From Antedon mediterranea (Eukaryota > Echinodermata > Crinoidea > Comatulida > Antedonidae): DNA of 64,000 nt. The translations under genes were made by a program, and so were the position numbers. The notes under the pieces are model-generated. The model ran no database searches and was not told the DNA's origin. It worked only from the letters and a program-made list of their open reading frames with translations. The stretch spans positions 12,144,932 through 12,208,931 of the forward strand of contig NC_092679.1 of assembly GCF_964355755.1 (NCBI RefSeq). The letters are read 5' to 3'. Positions 48,301-56,450 of the stretch are shown here, piece after piece (positions within the stretch are counted from its first letter, which is position 1; each line of letters opens with the position of its first letter).

Positions 48301-51300
48301 CCTTCTTTTCTGTCTTCCTCTTTTCCTCTTTCCTACCCTTGGTTGCCATTCTGTTAATCTGTATGTCCATCTATTATCTTGAAATCTTGCCACATGCCCA
48401 GCCCATCTCCATTTTGACTGTCTTACTTTCTCCATTATATCTGTAACACAAAATTCATCCATCCTGCTTTTATTCTAAACAGAACTTCCTCCTTCGTGGT
48501 GTATTCCATTTTCAGTGTTTGTCCTAGATATTTATCTTTCACTTTTTCTAGTTTCCGGCCCTCTATTTCAATGTCTTCCTGTGTGTCAAGTTAGTCATGT
48601 ATTTTGTTTTGTCTTTGTGGATAGTTAGTCCGATTGAATTAATCTATCTATACAGACTTGAGAGCTGGTTTTTCATATCTGCAACTGATGTTGAAATCAA
48701 GGCCACGTCATCAGCAAAACGGAGGTCTGTAAGCATTTCTCCATCAATAGTTTTTCCTCCCTTAAGCTCAGCCTTTTTGAATACTTCTTCGGTGGTTGCT
48801 GTGAATATCTTTGGGGACAGAGTATCACTTAGTCGTACCCCCTCTGTATATGAACCTTTCTTGATATATTATTATCAATATGGATTCTGGCTATTGCATC
48901 AGTGTAGATATCTTCTATGATTCTGACATAACCTTCGTCATAATTTATTTTTCGGAGCGCCTCAAACATATCCAAATATTCAATAGAATCAAATTCCTTT
49001 TGGTAGTCCACAAGACAGAGTTTGACTTGGTATTCACTTGCCTTTTCAATTAGCTAGTTTATTGCTTGTAGATGATCTATTGTCGAGAACCCTGCTCTGA
49101 AACCTGCTTGAGTCACACATAATGTAATTTTAAAAAAACAGATGAAAACATTTTTCAATGAAAAATAAAAACATAATTATTTAAAACCAAATAGCACATC
49201 ATTCATATCTTCTTTTTTTTAAATTGAAAAACATTAAGTAGTAAAGAGTATTATGATTATTTTGTGATTGCAGAAATCCTCTGTCTCGCTCTCATAATCT
49301 TCTAAAGTGCCTCTTCTAATCATATTGTCTCTTTAAAGATTATACATGAGTGCTTTAATAATAATGACAGCCTCTCACATATTACTTAGGCCTACCAGTA
49401 ATAAAATATCAATTTAATGTAGAAGAAATGTCATATTTGTGTGTGGTTACCAACCTTGACTTAATTACGTTGGAATTTCAATTGACCATACTGTAATAAA
49501 TAACTTTCAATTAAACAAAGAAATTATAATACATAAGTTATTAACTTTCAATATAAACAGTTAATTAGCCATCAAGTGTACTGTATGCTTATATTTCTCT
49601 CAAAAATTTCTTGACGCAGATTGGAAATTTTGATTTTAAAAGGTTTTATATCACTGAACACCTGAGTGTATTGTTGCCATATGATTTGGTGATTCTTTAA
49701 CTCCACAGTAATCTGGTTGCTGCCTTGTTTTTAATCTACAGTATCTCTTTATGAACCAGGACAGCAATTCACAGTAAGCCCTGCCTACTGCACATGTCCA
49801 ATCTGCCATCCACAATTCACAGTAAGCCCTGCCTACTGCACATGCCCCAATCTCCAATCCATAATTTTCTAGGAAGGATAAACATCCTATTGATCCATCA
49901 AAATAAATGGTTCCTGTCATATAAGTAACCATCATTACAATATTCCTACCTATGATGCAGCTCGATTATATTACTAGAAAAGTAATTAAAAGTATTTGTA
50001 TGTGCCAAAAGTAAAAACAAATTTGTTGAAACGTTTGTTCTGTTAAATTAGTGTTCCATTTTTCATTTAAATGAATCACTGTAACACTTAGGCCTGTTTG
50101 TCAGAGTTTTTCTTGGCTAGATTCGAATTGTACCTCAAGTTGACATTGCCTTAATAGTCACAGTTACTTATTAAGTGTTATGTAAGAAAAGAAGACATTT
50201 ATATCCCTTAATTTGTGATAAAATAGTAAAAACTTAAAAATACATTTCACAACAAGGTGGATCCAGGATTTTTAAAGATGGTAGCGCTGACATACACTAT
50301 GGTCTGTCACAAATAGATATCATAAGTTTAGCTGTCAAATAGTGCATGCCCCAAGCATAACCCTATATCTGCCATTAACACAATTTTGTCAATAGGTCAT
50401 AATAAGAAATACGACCATATCAAGTGTCGAAATAGAAAAAATATGCATAATGATCTCTTACGCATTGTCAAATTATTGAATATAGTGTTATCGCATGTAA
50501 TTCATTTCCTTGTGCATGCAATTAAAGTAGCAGACCCTTCAGTGTTAACAATTACTGTGTTTAATTACCAAATTAATATTCATGACACTGTAAGCAGCAG
50601 ATTAACTCAGTATCTTAATGATAATATTATTTATTTATTATATTGTTGGTTATTACCGTAATGAGAAATTATTTCCCCCATGATTTACACAATAACAGTA
50701 ATATATTCAGTTTTGTAACTATATAGAGCAGTTGCGCATAATAGAGTGTTTTGAGAGCTGATTGCATAGACATTATTATTATTATTATTATTATTATATT
50801 TTTACTTGACAAAAAGGTTGCTGCAGAAAATTCTTATTATGCTTATATAATATAATTTTATAGGCAAAATAATGCTATAGTTTAATATTACCTGGTAAAT
50901 TTGAACTTAATTTATTATTATTTATTATTATTATTCGTAATTATGATTTTGTTAAATATGCCATTTTGATGTTCCATAATAGTTATTTAATTTGACCAAA
51001 AATTGGATCCAAAAGAAAAATTTTTACCTAAAAAACTGTAATTTAAAGCAAAAAATAGTAAAATTGGCTTCCAAAGCCTATCGGTGGTGGAATTTAACCA
51101 TTTTGTTTTGTCTTTTTATAAGTGAAAACATTTTTTTTCTGCTGGATTTATTAACTTTATTAAAAATATGAAATGGCCTATTTAAAATCTGATTTTATTC
51201 ATCTTCATTGTTCATGTTTTTGGAGGACAATTCATCTTTAAATGTATGTTTTTGTTAGTTTCAGGCATCAGAGACATTAACAAATGATGATTGGTTCAGT

Positions 51301-51351
51301 CAAGCTTTAACAGAATGTGATTGGTTGAATGTTCCAGAACCTGAGGAATAA
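24335..51351 (+). CDS. TOP6BL: TOPOVIBL-like meiotic protein (probable), multi-exon
   Basis: Exons: 24335-24427, 24534-24711, 26266-26453, 27395-27478, 27635-27690, 29759-29827, 29942-30199, 30990-31112, 33427-33558, 43775-43896, 44420-44530, 44991-45152, then 45609-45782 (stop) or a distal exon 51265-51351 (stop). All junctions keep frame except 30199/30990, where the phases disagree (2 to 1), so a small exon is probably missed. The sum is about 580 codons, the size of vertebrate TOPOVIBL, the topoisomerase-VI-B-like partner of SPO11 in meiotic break formation. Segments used for the call are GLPFGFQSV (exon 8), HRALNKLW (exon 10), EEFRRRCLDKLK (exon 11) and the tail NDDWFSQALTECDWLN, which resembles the REC114-binding helix. 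No ATPase motif is seen, as expected of the animal protein. Identification is from memory of the family and moderate. Confidence 0.5.
25367..25497. mobile_element. short TTAA-type MITE (family A)
   Basis: Both ends are present: ATATTGTCCCCCAG at about 25378 and TTTGGGGGACAATACATTA at about 25480, ending at TTAA. The inner CTTTATTAATCTTCATTTTT matches the other family A copies. It lies in intron 2 of the TOPOVIBL-like gene. Confidence 0.7.
25870..26190 (+). mobile_element. LINE C-terminal remnant
   Basis: DEYHPLHHYLVFIKSGR and RMRNSFLPTAMRQLHETW (25985-26130) match the layout of the LINE tail at 58002-58274 (HPLHKQF, NSGIRLR, FRCSFVPNAIHLYN). Upstream, KISKIAYRILIGIKD continues the same family in another frame. 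A TGTATTTTA-rich 3' tail follows. It ends 75 bp before exon 3 of the TOPOVIBL-like gene. Confidence 0.65.
26883..27205 (+). mobile_element. tRNA-Leu/Ser-derived SINE
   Basis: The head 26883-26960 folds like a class II tRNA: acceptor GTGAGTG pairs with CACTCAC, box A-like GGCCGAGCGGTTAAG, box B GGGGTTCGAGGCT. A conserved body follows (GAACGAGTCTTCTCGGATAA, TAGCTCGTGTCGTGTGTAC, AGTAGGGGGTTACCCCGG) with a tail of TTCAATTCAATTCAAC. It sits in intron 3 of the TOPOVIBL-like gene. Confidence 0.8.
27855..27960 (-). mobile_element. inverted fragment of the same SINE
   Basis: The complement reads CTCTAACAGTGGAACCGTAG, then CCATAATATTGGCA, and GGTGGTAGAACGAGTCTTCT, matching the 26883 SINE head and early body in reverse orientation. 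Confidence 0.7.
28545..28680 (-). mobile_element. tRNA-derived SINE with intact cloverleaf head
   Basis: 28680-28610 folds as a complete tRNA: acceptor GCCCCAG/TTGGGGC, D stem GTCT/GGAC, anticodon stem TCTGC/GCAGA with loop ATATCAA (anticodon ATC), T arm CCGGG-TTTGAAT-CTCGG. Both pol III boxes are present. The head is followed by CTTTTTCTCATTCTCACAGA, which also follows a tRNA-like end at 55285-55350, so this is a SINE family, not a single-copy tRNA. An ATC anticodon would also be unusual. Confidence 0.7.
31266..33140. mobile_element. 1.9-kb hairpin-ended element in intron 8
   Basis: Begins with AACTCGTCA-CTT-TGACGAGTT (31275-31295) and ends with two related hairpins, GTTATCCGC-(CAAGT)-GCGGATAAC at 33029-33052 and GTTATCCGC-TGAAT-GCGGATAAC at 33113-33135. 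GTTATCCGC also occurs just inside the left end (31297). The interior is unusually rich in GCGC/ACGCG words and in TGATGACGTCA motifs, and includes a 290-bp duplication. No coding frame. The left hairpin links it to the 21374-21872 family. Confidence 0.6.
32412..33000. repeat. 290-bp tandem duplication
   Basis: From AATTAATTTTGCGCATTTT to TTATATTACAAGTTTTTGAG, the sequence 32412-32702 repeats at 32703-33000 with few differences. It lies inside the hairpin-ended element. Confidence 0.85.
33560..33790 (+). other. unassigned open stretch, AC-rich
   Basis: Plus strand open for about 70 codons directly after the GC donor of exon 9, in another frame from the exon (…KLEHKIKPNLHDLKSSI…). A compositionally similar stretch (34785-35150, including MTQLDHYDYVYWDLHTIHD) follows after several insertions. 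It could be the relic of one mobile-element protein. I do not recognise it. Confidence 0.25.
33878..34010. repeat. ~130-bp MITE
   Basis: Imperfect inverted ends (TATACAGATATTG and CAATATCTGTTATA) enclose CATCCCCGAGGGAATGATAT and AATATATATTTCCCG. Half of it occurs inverted at 8416-8479. Confidence 0.65.
34449..34725 (+). mobile_element. tRNA-derived SINE with internal duplication
   Basis: CCGTGGCGCAGCGGTTGAAA (box A) and GCAAGTTCAAGATCCA (box B) are at tRNA spacing. The body contains two diverged copies of GCGAAAATTACAGTCCATAT…TCATCGTACTCGAGAATTTA (about 34563-34600 and 34640-34680). Confidence 0.65.
35186..35810. mobile_element. 625-bp TTAA-flanked MITE (family B)
   Basis: TTAA at 35186-35189 and 35807-35810 flanks inverted ends AGACCCCTTCCCTGCAATTT and, on the complement, AGCCCCCTTCCCTACGATCT. 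TTAA target sites with such ends fit Kolobok- or piggyBac-type non-autonomous elements. The interior holds a short open frame (35465-35659) with nothing recognisable. Confidence 0.75.
36159..36759 (+). CDS. small spliced ORF of unknown function (43 aa)
   Basis: ATG at 36159 (MHRESRVVTRDDLEENTKTI, then ASRILSRTAVGNFDVESYSF) runs to a strong donor TTTAG|GTGAGT at 36280. An acceptor CTTTTTTTTCAG at 36752 would add R, Y and a stop at 36757-36759. The peptide is charged and probably helical, with no domain I recognise. It may be the 5' coding end of a longer or non-coding transcript. Confidence 0.3.
37652..38191 (-). CDS. small two-exon ORF of unknown function (54 aa)
   Basis: Minus exon 1 is 38191-38094 (ATG, MEDARCVHNTHRSTRLDWGF; ends TGTCG|GTAAGT, phase 2). 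Exon 2 is 37721-37652 (acceptor ACATTTTTTCAG; ENGYNTTYKPEVENLPPAAL, then YK and TAG). The join keeps frame exactly, and both splice sites are consensus. AATAAA-like signals lie 3'. A short hydrophobic segment (FPLIVCKAKLLIC) is present. I do not recognise the protein; an ancestral conserved C-terminus is possible. Confidence 0.4.
39522..40645 (+). pseudogene. transposon protein with C2H2-like motif, several frameshifts
   Basis: The reading jumps frame. LVDSIEKTANRASLKSYLYK through GVSHINNIEYGSRSMKVWMA occupies 39560-39780, then VYGIGAVQNLLL. CFCREQDCIRSYQRYSFLEK with HLDYENH (39990-40090) is a C-x4-C…H-x5-H zinc-finger-like module, followed by ALEHETLYDRAMKLYATQLG. Next come MGWALKSSA (40208), TRFSVPQKTYLIDV, EQTGQKADPCDVSREMRSAR, LFSKTEFLTAQQVFSH, and an acidic DDDGDEDDDYDSNEHGD tail ending at 40645. 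This order is typical of proteins of unknown function repeated in many aquatic-animal genomes and carried by DNA transposons. At least three frameshifts make it dead. Confidence 0.65.
41854..42108 (+). pseudogene. SAP-like C-terminal fragment of the transposon protein
   Basis: LSRFSLPMLQEMCTSLELDT, TDITIKRKKPYIDLLGKLV, then CSCSID and a stop (42105). The helix-turn-helix with L, L, C and KRKKPYID fits a SAP-type DNA-binding motif, and the Cys tail is common in the same transposon proteins. It is probably the distal exon of the 39522-40645 gene. A 37-bp palindrome (41884-41920) interrupts its 5' side. Confidence 0.5.
41884..41920. repeat. perfect 13-bp-stem palindrome
   Basis: CTAGATGGTACGC pairs exactly with GCGTACCATCTAG around the loop GAGCGAAGCGA. 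The GCGAGCGAAGCGAGCG core stands out by base composition and lies at the start of the SAP-like frame. It looks like a tiny inserted hairpin. Confidence 0.8.
42820..42868. repeat. AAT/ATT trinucleotide run
   Basis: AATAATATTATTATTATTA followed by TATTATAATAATAATAAG. A self-complementary microsatellite within the transposon. Confidence 0.8.
44165..44295. mobile_element. SINE-like fragment
   Basis: GTCCCATCCGAAGAATG, GCATCTTGCCTAAGGATGCA and GGGTTCGAACCCATGCC occur at the spacing seen in widespread animal SINE bodies and tRNA-like heads. It is short and diverged, in the intron before exon 11. Confidence 0.4.
45783..47512. other. 3' flank of exon 13 / intron 13, unannotated part
   Basis: If the stop at 45780-45782 is used, the first part is 3' UTR. 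Otherwise it is intron leading to 51265. No polyadenylation cluster is obvious and I see no other exon. Confidence 0.35.
47513..47738 (-). other. candidate minus-strand exon or repeat-encoded fragment
   Basis: After an acceptor-like ATAAACTTGCAG, the minus strand is open for about 74 codons to TGA at 47515-47513: FTILKTHKYKQTFRLYWACF, CDDTIVVCNWQISNGLEYSV, FTPFEIQLSQYSTIGNKFEG, IIRTMGILPSK. The same frame stays open for another 39 codons after the stop. Composition looks protein-like, but the plus strand is nearly as open and I cannot name a family. It lies antisense within the TOPOVIBL-like gene. Confidence 0.25.
47970..48076. repeat. long hairpin, ~48-bp stem
   Basis: AATTAGATGTTTTGCCCTAC…TATACTAAGT (47970-48018) pairs with ACTTAGTATAAAGTACAAAA…AGGGCAAACATCTAATT (48029-48076) around a 10-nt loop, with one bulged T and two or three mismatches. 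It is a foldback MITE or a pre-miRNA-like hairpin in intron 13. Confidence 0.85.
48181..49115 (-). mobile_element. RTE-like LINE fragment
   Basis: In order, the minus strand gives GFRAGFSTIDHLQAIN, LCLVDYQKEFDSIEYLDMFE, VRLSDTLSPKIFTATTEEVF, LTDLRFADDVALISTSVADM (the FADD catalytic box) and, after frameshifts, KWRWAGHVARFQDNRW with KRKRGRQKRRWRDD near the C-terminus. The C-terminal WRWAGHVAR and RGR.K.RW.D motifs are typical of RTE-type elements. Stops and frameshifts make it inactive. A (CTAT)n run at about 48176-48191 marks its 3' end. Confidence 0.8.
49762..49860. repeat. two-copy ~58-bp tandem repeat
   Basis: AATTCACAGTAAGCCCTGCC, TACTGCACATG and CCAATCTGCCATCCA occur twice in a row. The complement is open through both copies (CAVGRAYCEL repeated) from 49935 to 49651, but the frame has no recognisable content and probably reflects a repeat. 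Confidence 0.75.
49950..50934. other. intronic AT-rich DNA with (ATT)n
   Basis: Contains (ATT)n at about 50771-50800 and a short GGATCCAGGATTTT motif. No gene seen. Confidence 0.4.
50935..51250 (+). mobile_element. TTAA-type MITE (family A)
   Basis: Carries GTAATTTAAAGCAAAAA, CTGATTTTATTCATCTTCAT and TTCATGTTTTTGGAGGACAA, ending CATCTTTAA. Same family as 35853-38457. Its right end is only about 20 bp from the acceptor of the distal exon at 51265. Confidence 0.65.
51265..51351 (+). CDS. TOP6BL: distal C-terminal exon with acidic Trp helix
   Basis: Acceptor GTTAGTTTCAG, then 28 codons and TAA in phase 0, encoding ASETLTNDDWFSQALTECDW followed by LNVPEPEE. The W-F, L and W-L spacing fits an amphipathic helix in an acidic tail, like the C-terminal segment through which TOPOVIBL binds REC114. 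To be included, exon 13 would have to splice before its stop at 45780. A weak phase-0 donor, AACACT|GTATTA, exists near 45739. The proximal form would lack this tail. The exon lies 15-20 bp downstream of a MITE. Confidence 0.5.
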   Translation, partial: ASETLTNDDWFSQALTECDWLNVPEPEE

Positions 51352-51409
51352 CTTTATGCTATTAAATGACAGATTGTTGGAAAGTCATCATTTTTTTAAT
51401 TTTAAAGTT

Positions 51410-52400
51410 GATACCTTGATAAATGATTTTGTTAACCAAATAAAAGTTTATATTATTTAAATCTTTAAAATAAGTCAAATTATATGCAATCATAATATGT
51501 GCTAAATTCAGTGAATATAAATTGTTTAAATTGAATATCGAAATTGAATAAATCAACCAAATAAAAGTTTATATTACTAATCTTTAAAAGTCAAATTTTA
51601 TGCAATCATATGTGCCAAATGCAGTAAATGTAATTTATAGAAATTGAATAAATTGATAAATATGTTAAATATCAATGATACTGTTATACAAATGTTTACT
51701 TTTTATTTATAGTTGCTCCAAGTTGATAAATGACGTTGTTAAATCAAATAAAACTATATTTTGCTTTGTTCAGTTTTTGTATTAGTTAATTAGTTAAATT
51801 ATGAAATCATATATTTATGAATGTAAGTTTATTTATAAGTTCAAGTTGATAAATGACCCAGTTATACCAAATAAAGTTTACTGTATTGTGTTATTTATTT
51901 TTCTTTATAAAAGAAATATATTGCTTTGTTAAGTTTTCAGTTTTGTATTAGTTAATTTATTAAATCATATATTTTTATGAATGTAAGTTTATTTATAAGT
52001 TCAGGTTGATAAATGACCCTGTTAAACCCAATAAAAGTATACTGTGTTATTTATTTTTCTTTTTAAAAGTATTTTAAATTGTATGTAATCATATATACTA
52101 TGTGCCAAATTGTTTACGTTTTCATTTATAAATTAATAAATGACCTTGTTAAACCAAATAAAGATATAATTGTGTTATTTATTTTTCTTTATACAATTAT
52201 TACTATTAGTCACTCTTTAATTTAGTCAAATAATATGAAATCATATATGTGTGGCAAATAATAATAATAATGAATGTAAACAGTTTTACATATTTTATTT
52301 AAAAGTTGGTATGTGTTATATATATTATGAATATAAATTATGCAAATTGTATAAATAAATTATGTTATATATCAATGACAGTCACAGTCTCAAATGCTCA
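51410..52400 (+). repeat. degenerate tandem repeats with many AATAAA signals
   Basis: A unit of about 100-190 bp, containing TTGATAAATGA, CCAAATAAA(A)GTTTA and ATGCAATCATAT, repeats at least six times after the distal stop codon. Each unit carries an AATAAA or close variant, so the 3' UTR of the long TOPOVIBL-like transcript could end at several places. Confidence 0.7.
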
Positions 52401-54856
52401 ATTATAACAATCCCATCTAACAATTTGTGATATAATATTGTAAGATTTTTTTGTTTATGATAAGGTTTTGTTGCAGGAATGAAAATGTTTACTTTTTTGT
52501 CAAAATAACATATTTTCAATGCCCAAAATAACATTTTATATAACATGTGCACAACATGTCATATTATATAAAATTTGATCATTCCACAAATGCAAAAATA
52601 TTTTTTGTTTTGTTTTTGCGATGTAGACAGGCTACTGATACCCACAATGACGTTTGTAAGTAATGTGTTTGTGTGTTGTCGTCAATAACCATCATGAATG
52701 AGTTGTGCCCTGAGAAGTGTATGCAACGTTCTATGGACAACAGCCAAAGAGTATAACAGCAATTGTGACAGATTCACAATTCAGATATAGTTTATTATTC
52801 TAATTTTCTAACTTTAAAGAAATGTGATGTGCCCATATATGGACATGATAATGTCAATACCATATTTAAGCATATCACTATATTTGGGTATATTTTTGTA
52901 AAACTAGTTTGAAAGTGTAGACAAGTTATTTTAAAATTAGATGCAATTATCTTGAATGTTCAAACCTTAAAAATGTAAGAGATACACATTTTAACTTACT
53001 AAAAATTGATTTATTGTATTGTGGTTGTGATACATTTTGGGAAAATTTTAGAAGTGGTACAATCGAATATCAACATCATATTTTACTTGATGACCTTTAT
53101 TTAGAATTTCCATTTGAGAGAATAGGTGAAATTGTAGATTATCACTATACTAATTACTAACAATACTTAACTGCTGCATAGAAAGACTATACACTTAATA
53201 TATAATATATAAATATTTACCGCACACCATATTATCTACTAACTTATATTTTACCATTTATCAAATTCAATAATATATATATTATTATTTTTTAATTTTG
53301 TCTTTCTCCAAAATTATATAATCTAACCTAAATCTAAATAAAATAATACAGTACTCACTAAATAGTATAATAAAAATAGTATCACGTTTAATTAAATTAC
53401 AATAACTATTAAAATTAAATATAATAAGAACAAATAATCATATAATAGTTGCATTTATTTTATTAAGAACAGTATAATAAAATTGATTATAAATTATATA
53501 TTTTTTTAATAATAATAATGATAATATTCGCTTTAAACTTAAAAATTGTAATAATACTGACTACAAAAATAATGATAATAATAAATAGATGATAACATTA
53601 ACTCCATCATCTAGGTTAAGTATTGTTCAATCTGTAAGATTACCTTGTTTTTACTATTTCATTTTACTTGTATAATTCGCTTCTTATTTAAGACTTAAAT
53701 GAATATTTTTGATACTTTTCTTTTTGTTTTTACATTGCCTTATAAACGCGTGCCGCTGATACAGAAGCGTGTGTTCAATAAATTTATATTTATCTCTTAT
53801 CTTATCTTTGAAAATCCTGAATAGGCCTACTGTTTGATTAGTCCTCATTTTATGCAGACATCCTACCCCTTCTTATCGTGAAGTGTTTTTAAGAAACCCT
53901 CTTCATGCTTATTTTAAATATCTTTAAAAAAATGTATGTTCAATAATGTTTAAAAAGCCTGAATCACTTGTCTTAAATGATCAGACTCTTCCATTTTACT
54001 TTAAGGGTGTACAATAATCGTTAATAATAATTTTGTTATAACTATTATGATAGATTTATTGATTGTATATCGTATTTATCATTTCCAAATACATGGATAA
54101 TTTCTTAATTTGTTCTTGAAGATCAATTTGCTGTAAATTAGAATTCGCGTTGAGTTACCAGTTTGAATAAACTCACTGTAGCGTATCATGAAACAACCCA
54201 ACAATTCGTGCGTATCAATTCAACAGTTGTAGTTTGGCAGATCAGACGATTGCACACAGGAGGTGAGTTAGTTGTGATCATACAGTTAGACAATTACTTA
54301 CGAAAATACACTACACCAGGCATGACAGTTTTACTATGGTAAGTTCAAATAAAGCAAGTTACTGATAACGGAATTTAATCATAGAAATGGTCAAGAAATA
54401 GCTTAATTATGTCATTGGAAAGAGGTTTAAGCTAGCCTATCTAAAGGAAAGCATTCCCTAACTAAAGTCGTAAGTAGGGCCTATAAGTGTCGTGTCTGGT
54501 GGTGATGGTAGACCATTGTTGGTTACAGGTTGGTGGTGTGGGTTAGCCTACTAACTTCTAATCCTGAGATTAATATCGCGATCGATCCTAATATCGGATT
54601 AATAATATTATCAGATTAATATCCACTGTGAAAATAATTTACCAACAGTTTTAAAAAAACCTGGTAACTGACTCACTCAAAGTGATTTTGCATAGATTGC
54701 TAAAAGTAGTATGCTATAAGTACTATCATGGTACTATAGAAAGTAAAGGAATCCAAATGTCCTTGTACTTTACAAATTCAGGAAAGGAACAGCAATTTGA
54801 TAATAAGCACAATTCGAACATGAATACGCCAAGGAGGTATATGTAGTCGAACGCAT
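52401..54856. other. AT-rich intergenic region
   Basis: Extremely AT-rich at 53150-53600. Around 54180-54270 the composition is less AT-rich, and AGACGATTGCACACAGGAG|GTGAGT could be a non-coding first exon with a donor, perhaps of the downstream channel gene. Otherwise nothing is recognised. Confidence 0.3.
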
Positions 54857-54879
54857 GTGTCTGTTTGTTTTCGCAAGAT

Positions 54880-55110
54880 CTTTACCAAAATTAAATTTTT
54901 ATTAATTTTACTGTTATTTTCAGACCTGCTAGTGTTAAAAGATAGACAATTTGCAAAAGCCGGCGAGCAGTCGCTTAAAGTAACAAGTAAACTTAAATTG
55001 TATTTTCTCGAGAACTACTTGTCCAAAAAACCTAATTTTTTAAAAACCTATTTCTTTTCATACACACACCCTTTTATTTTTGTTGGCGCTGTTCTATTGT
55101 TAGTCGAAAG
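54880..55110. repeat. dispersed repeat shared with 23560-23880
   Basis: The same ordered blocks (CTGCTAGTGTTAAAAGATAG, GTAACAAGTAAACTTAAATT, TTTTCTCGAGAACTACTTGT) as at 23560. The 88-codon frame across it (54857-55123) is not conserved in the other copy, so I do not call a gene. Confidence 0.65.
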
Positions 55111-55284
55111 GCTGGTTATGTAATCATTACACCAAACTAGCAATTTTGTAGTGAAATTAGCCTTTATCACACGAAGTATTAAACACTAAAATAAAAAAAA
55201 TGTTTCCGGAGAATTTTACAGTACAGAGTAGACGGAAGGGTATGCACTCTCGAAATGCCAGTCTAGTTAATAATTATACATCAA

Positions 55285-55350
55285 CATATTGAGCAGAAGG
55301 TTCCGTGTTCGATTCTTGGTTGGGAGCAGCTTTTTCTCATTCTCACAGAT
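55285..55350 (+). mobile_element. 3' part of a tRNA-derived SINE
   Basis: AGCAGAAGGTTCCGTGTTCG, then GATTCTTGGTTGGGAGCAGC, and CTTTTTCTCATTCTCACAGA match the T arm and body of the SINE at 28545-28680. Confidence 0.65.
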
Positions 55351-55375
55351 TTCTTATTTATTGCCAAACACATGA

Positions 55376-55670
55376 GAAATGAAGATTAATGAAAAAAACA
55401 CTTAGGTCATTTCGTAGTTTTAATATAGTTAATCACTTCCGTAGAAAAAAAACTTAAAAAGACAAAATAAACAGTTAAATTAAACCAAAAACTCATTCCA
55501 GTCAATTTGAATACTTTTTCTTTTAGTTAAATTATTTCACATAAATAAATTTGGTTTTTTTTCGATTATTATTATTATTTCAACTATTATGTGACATTAA
55601 AATGATATATTCAAAAACAAAAACATCTAAAAAAATATTTTTTCAGGGGGAAAATATATCTTTAACCATT
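55376..55670 (-). mobile_element. TTAA-type MITE (family A), reverse copy
   Basis: The complement carries CAGTTTAATTTAAC-type and CACATAATAGTTGAAA blocks and ends in CAGGGGGAAAATATATCTTTAA on the plus strand, matching the family A end. Diverged. Confidence 0.5.
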
Positions 55671-55689
55671 TATAATTAATTAGAAGACA

Positions 55690-56450
55690 TAATGTTGGTA
55701 ACCAAACTGGAACCAAACATGATTGTTATCACAAAAAAAATTGTTTTAACACTTCATTCTTTATTGGCCATATTCATACATAACGACCAAAAAGAACATG
55801 ATGAATATTTGTCCTTAGTGTCTTTGTTACGATTTGCACTACAAGGATTTTCTTCCATTATCCATTCCATAAATGGCGACTGATATACACAGTGACCTAT
55901 TGAGCTGGGCAGACAATAGGAAATTGCAATTTGGAATAATTATTAGAATTTGTGTATAAAAACCAATTTCTCAACTTGCATTGCTGCTTGAAGCAAACTG
56001 GGACAAAATGACCCACAAAACCACCAAAGGAGAAACCTTTGCAATGATGTCATAGTCTACAGATGGATGTAGGAAGCCTATCATATCAAAAAATTATTTT
56101 AATTTAGAATTTCAAAACTTTATACTGTGCAAATCAGTTTGACAAAATGAACATATCGACTTTAAGTTCTGTGAATGCAAAATAACTTTGGTAGTTGATG
56201 TGATGAAAAGAAAGTTTTTGTTTCCACACAAGAAAGATACATCATTGACATCATCATCTGATGTCAAATTGATCATGTCTGTCATGAGTGACCCACGACA
56301 GGAAGCTCTTTATACAGACAGGTTCTTCGAAGAAGACTGCTGTGAAGCCATGTTCCCATTCAAAACATTCTTGAGATCTGAATTGGTTATAAAATTGTTC
56401 TCATAATAAAATAAAAAAAAATATACACATTATGTAAAAGAATACTTTCA
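55690..56450 (+). other. unassigned region with two short open frames
   Basis: 55692-55883 (64 codons) and 56188-56406 (73 codons, SDPRQEALYTDRFFEEDCCE) are separated by stops. They could be the relic of one protein, possibly transposon-derived, but I recognise no motif. Confidence 0.25.

Noticed and set aside
49651-49935. 94-residue minus-strand ORF
   Set aside because: Mostly made by a two-copy 58-bp repeat; no family recognised.
54857-55123. 88-residue hydrophobic protein
   Set aside because: It overlaps a dispersed repeat also at 23560-23880, where the frame is not kept.
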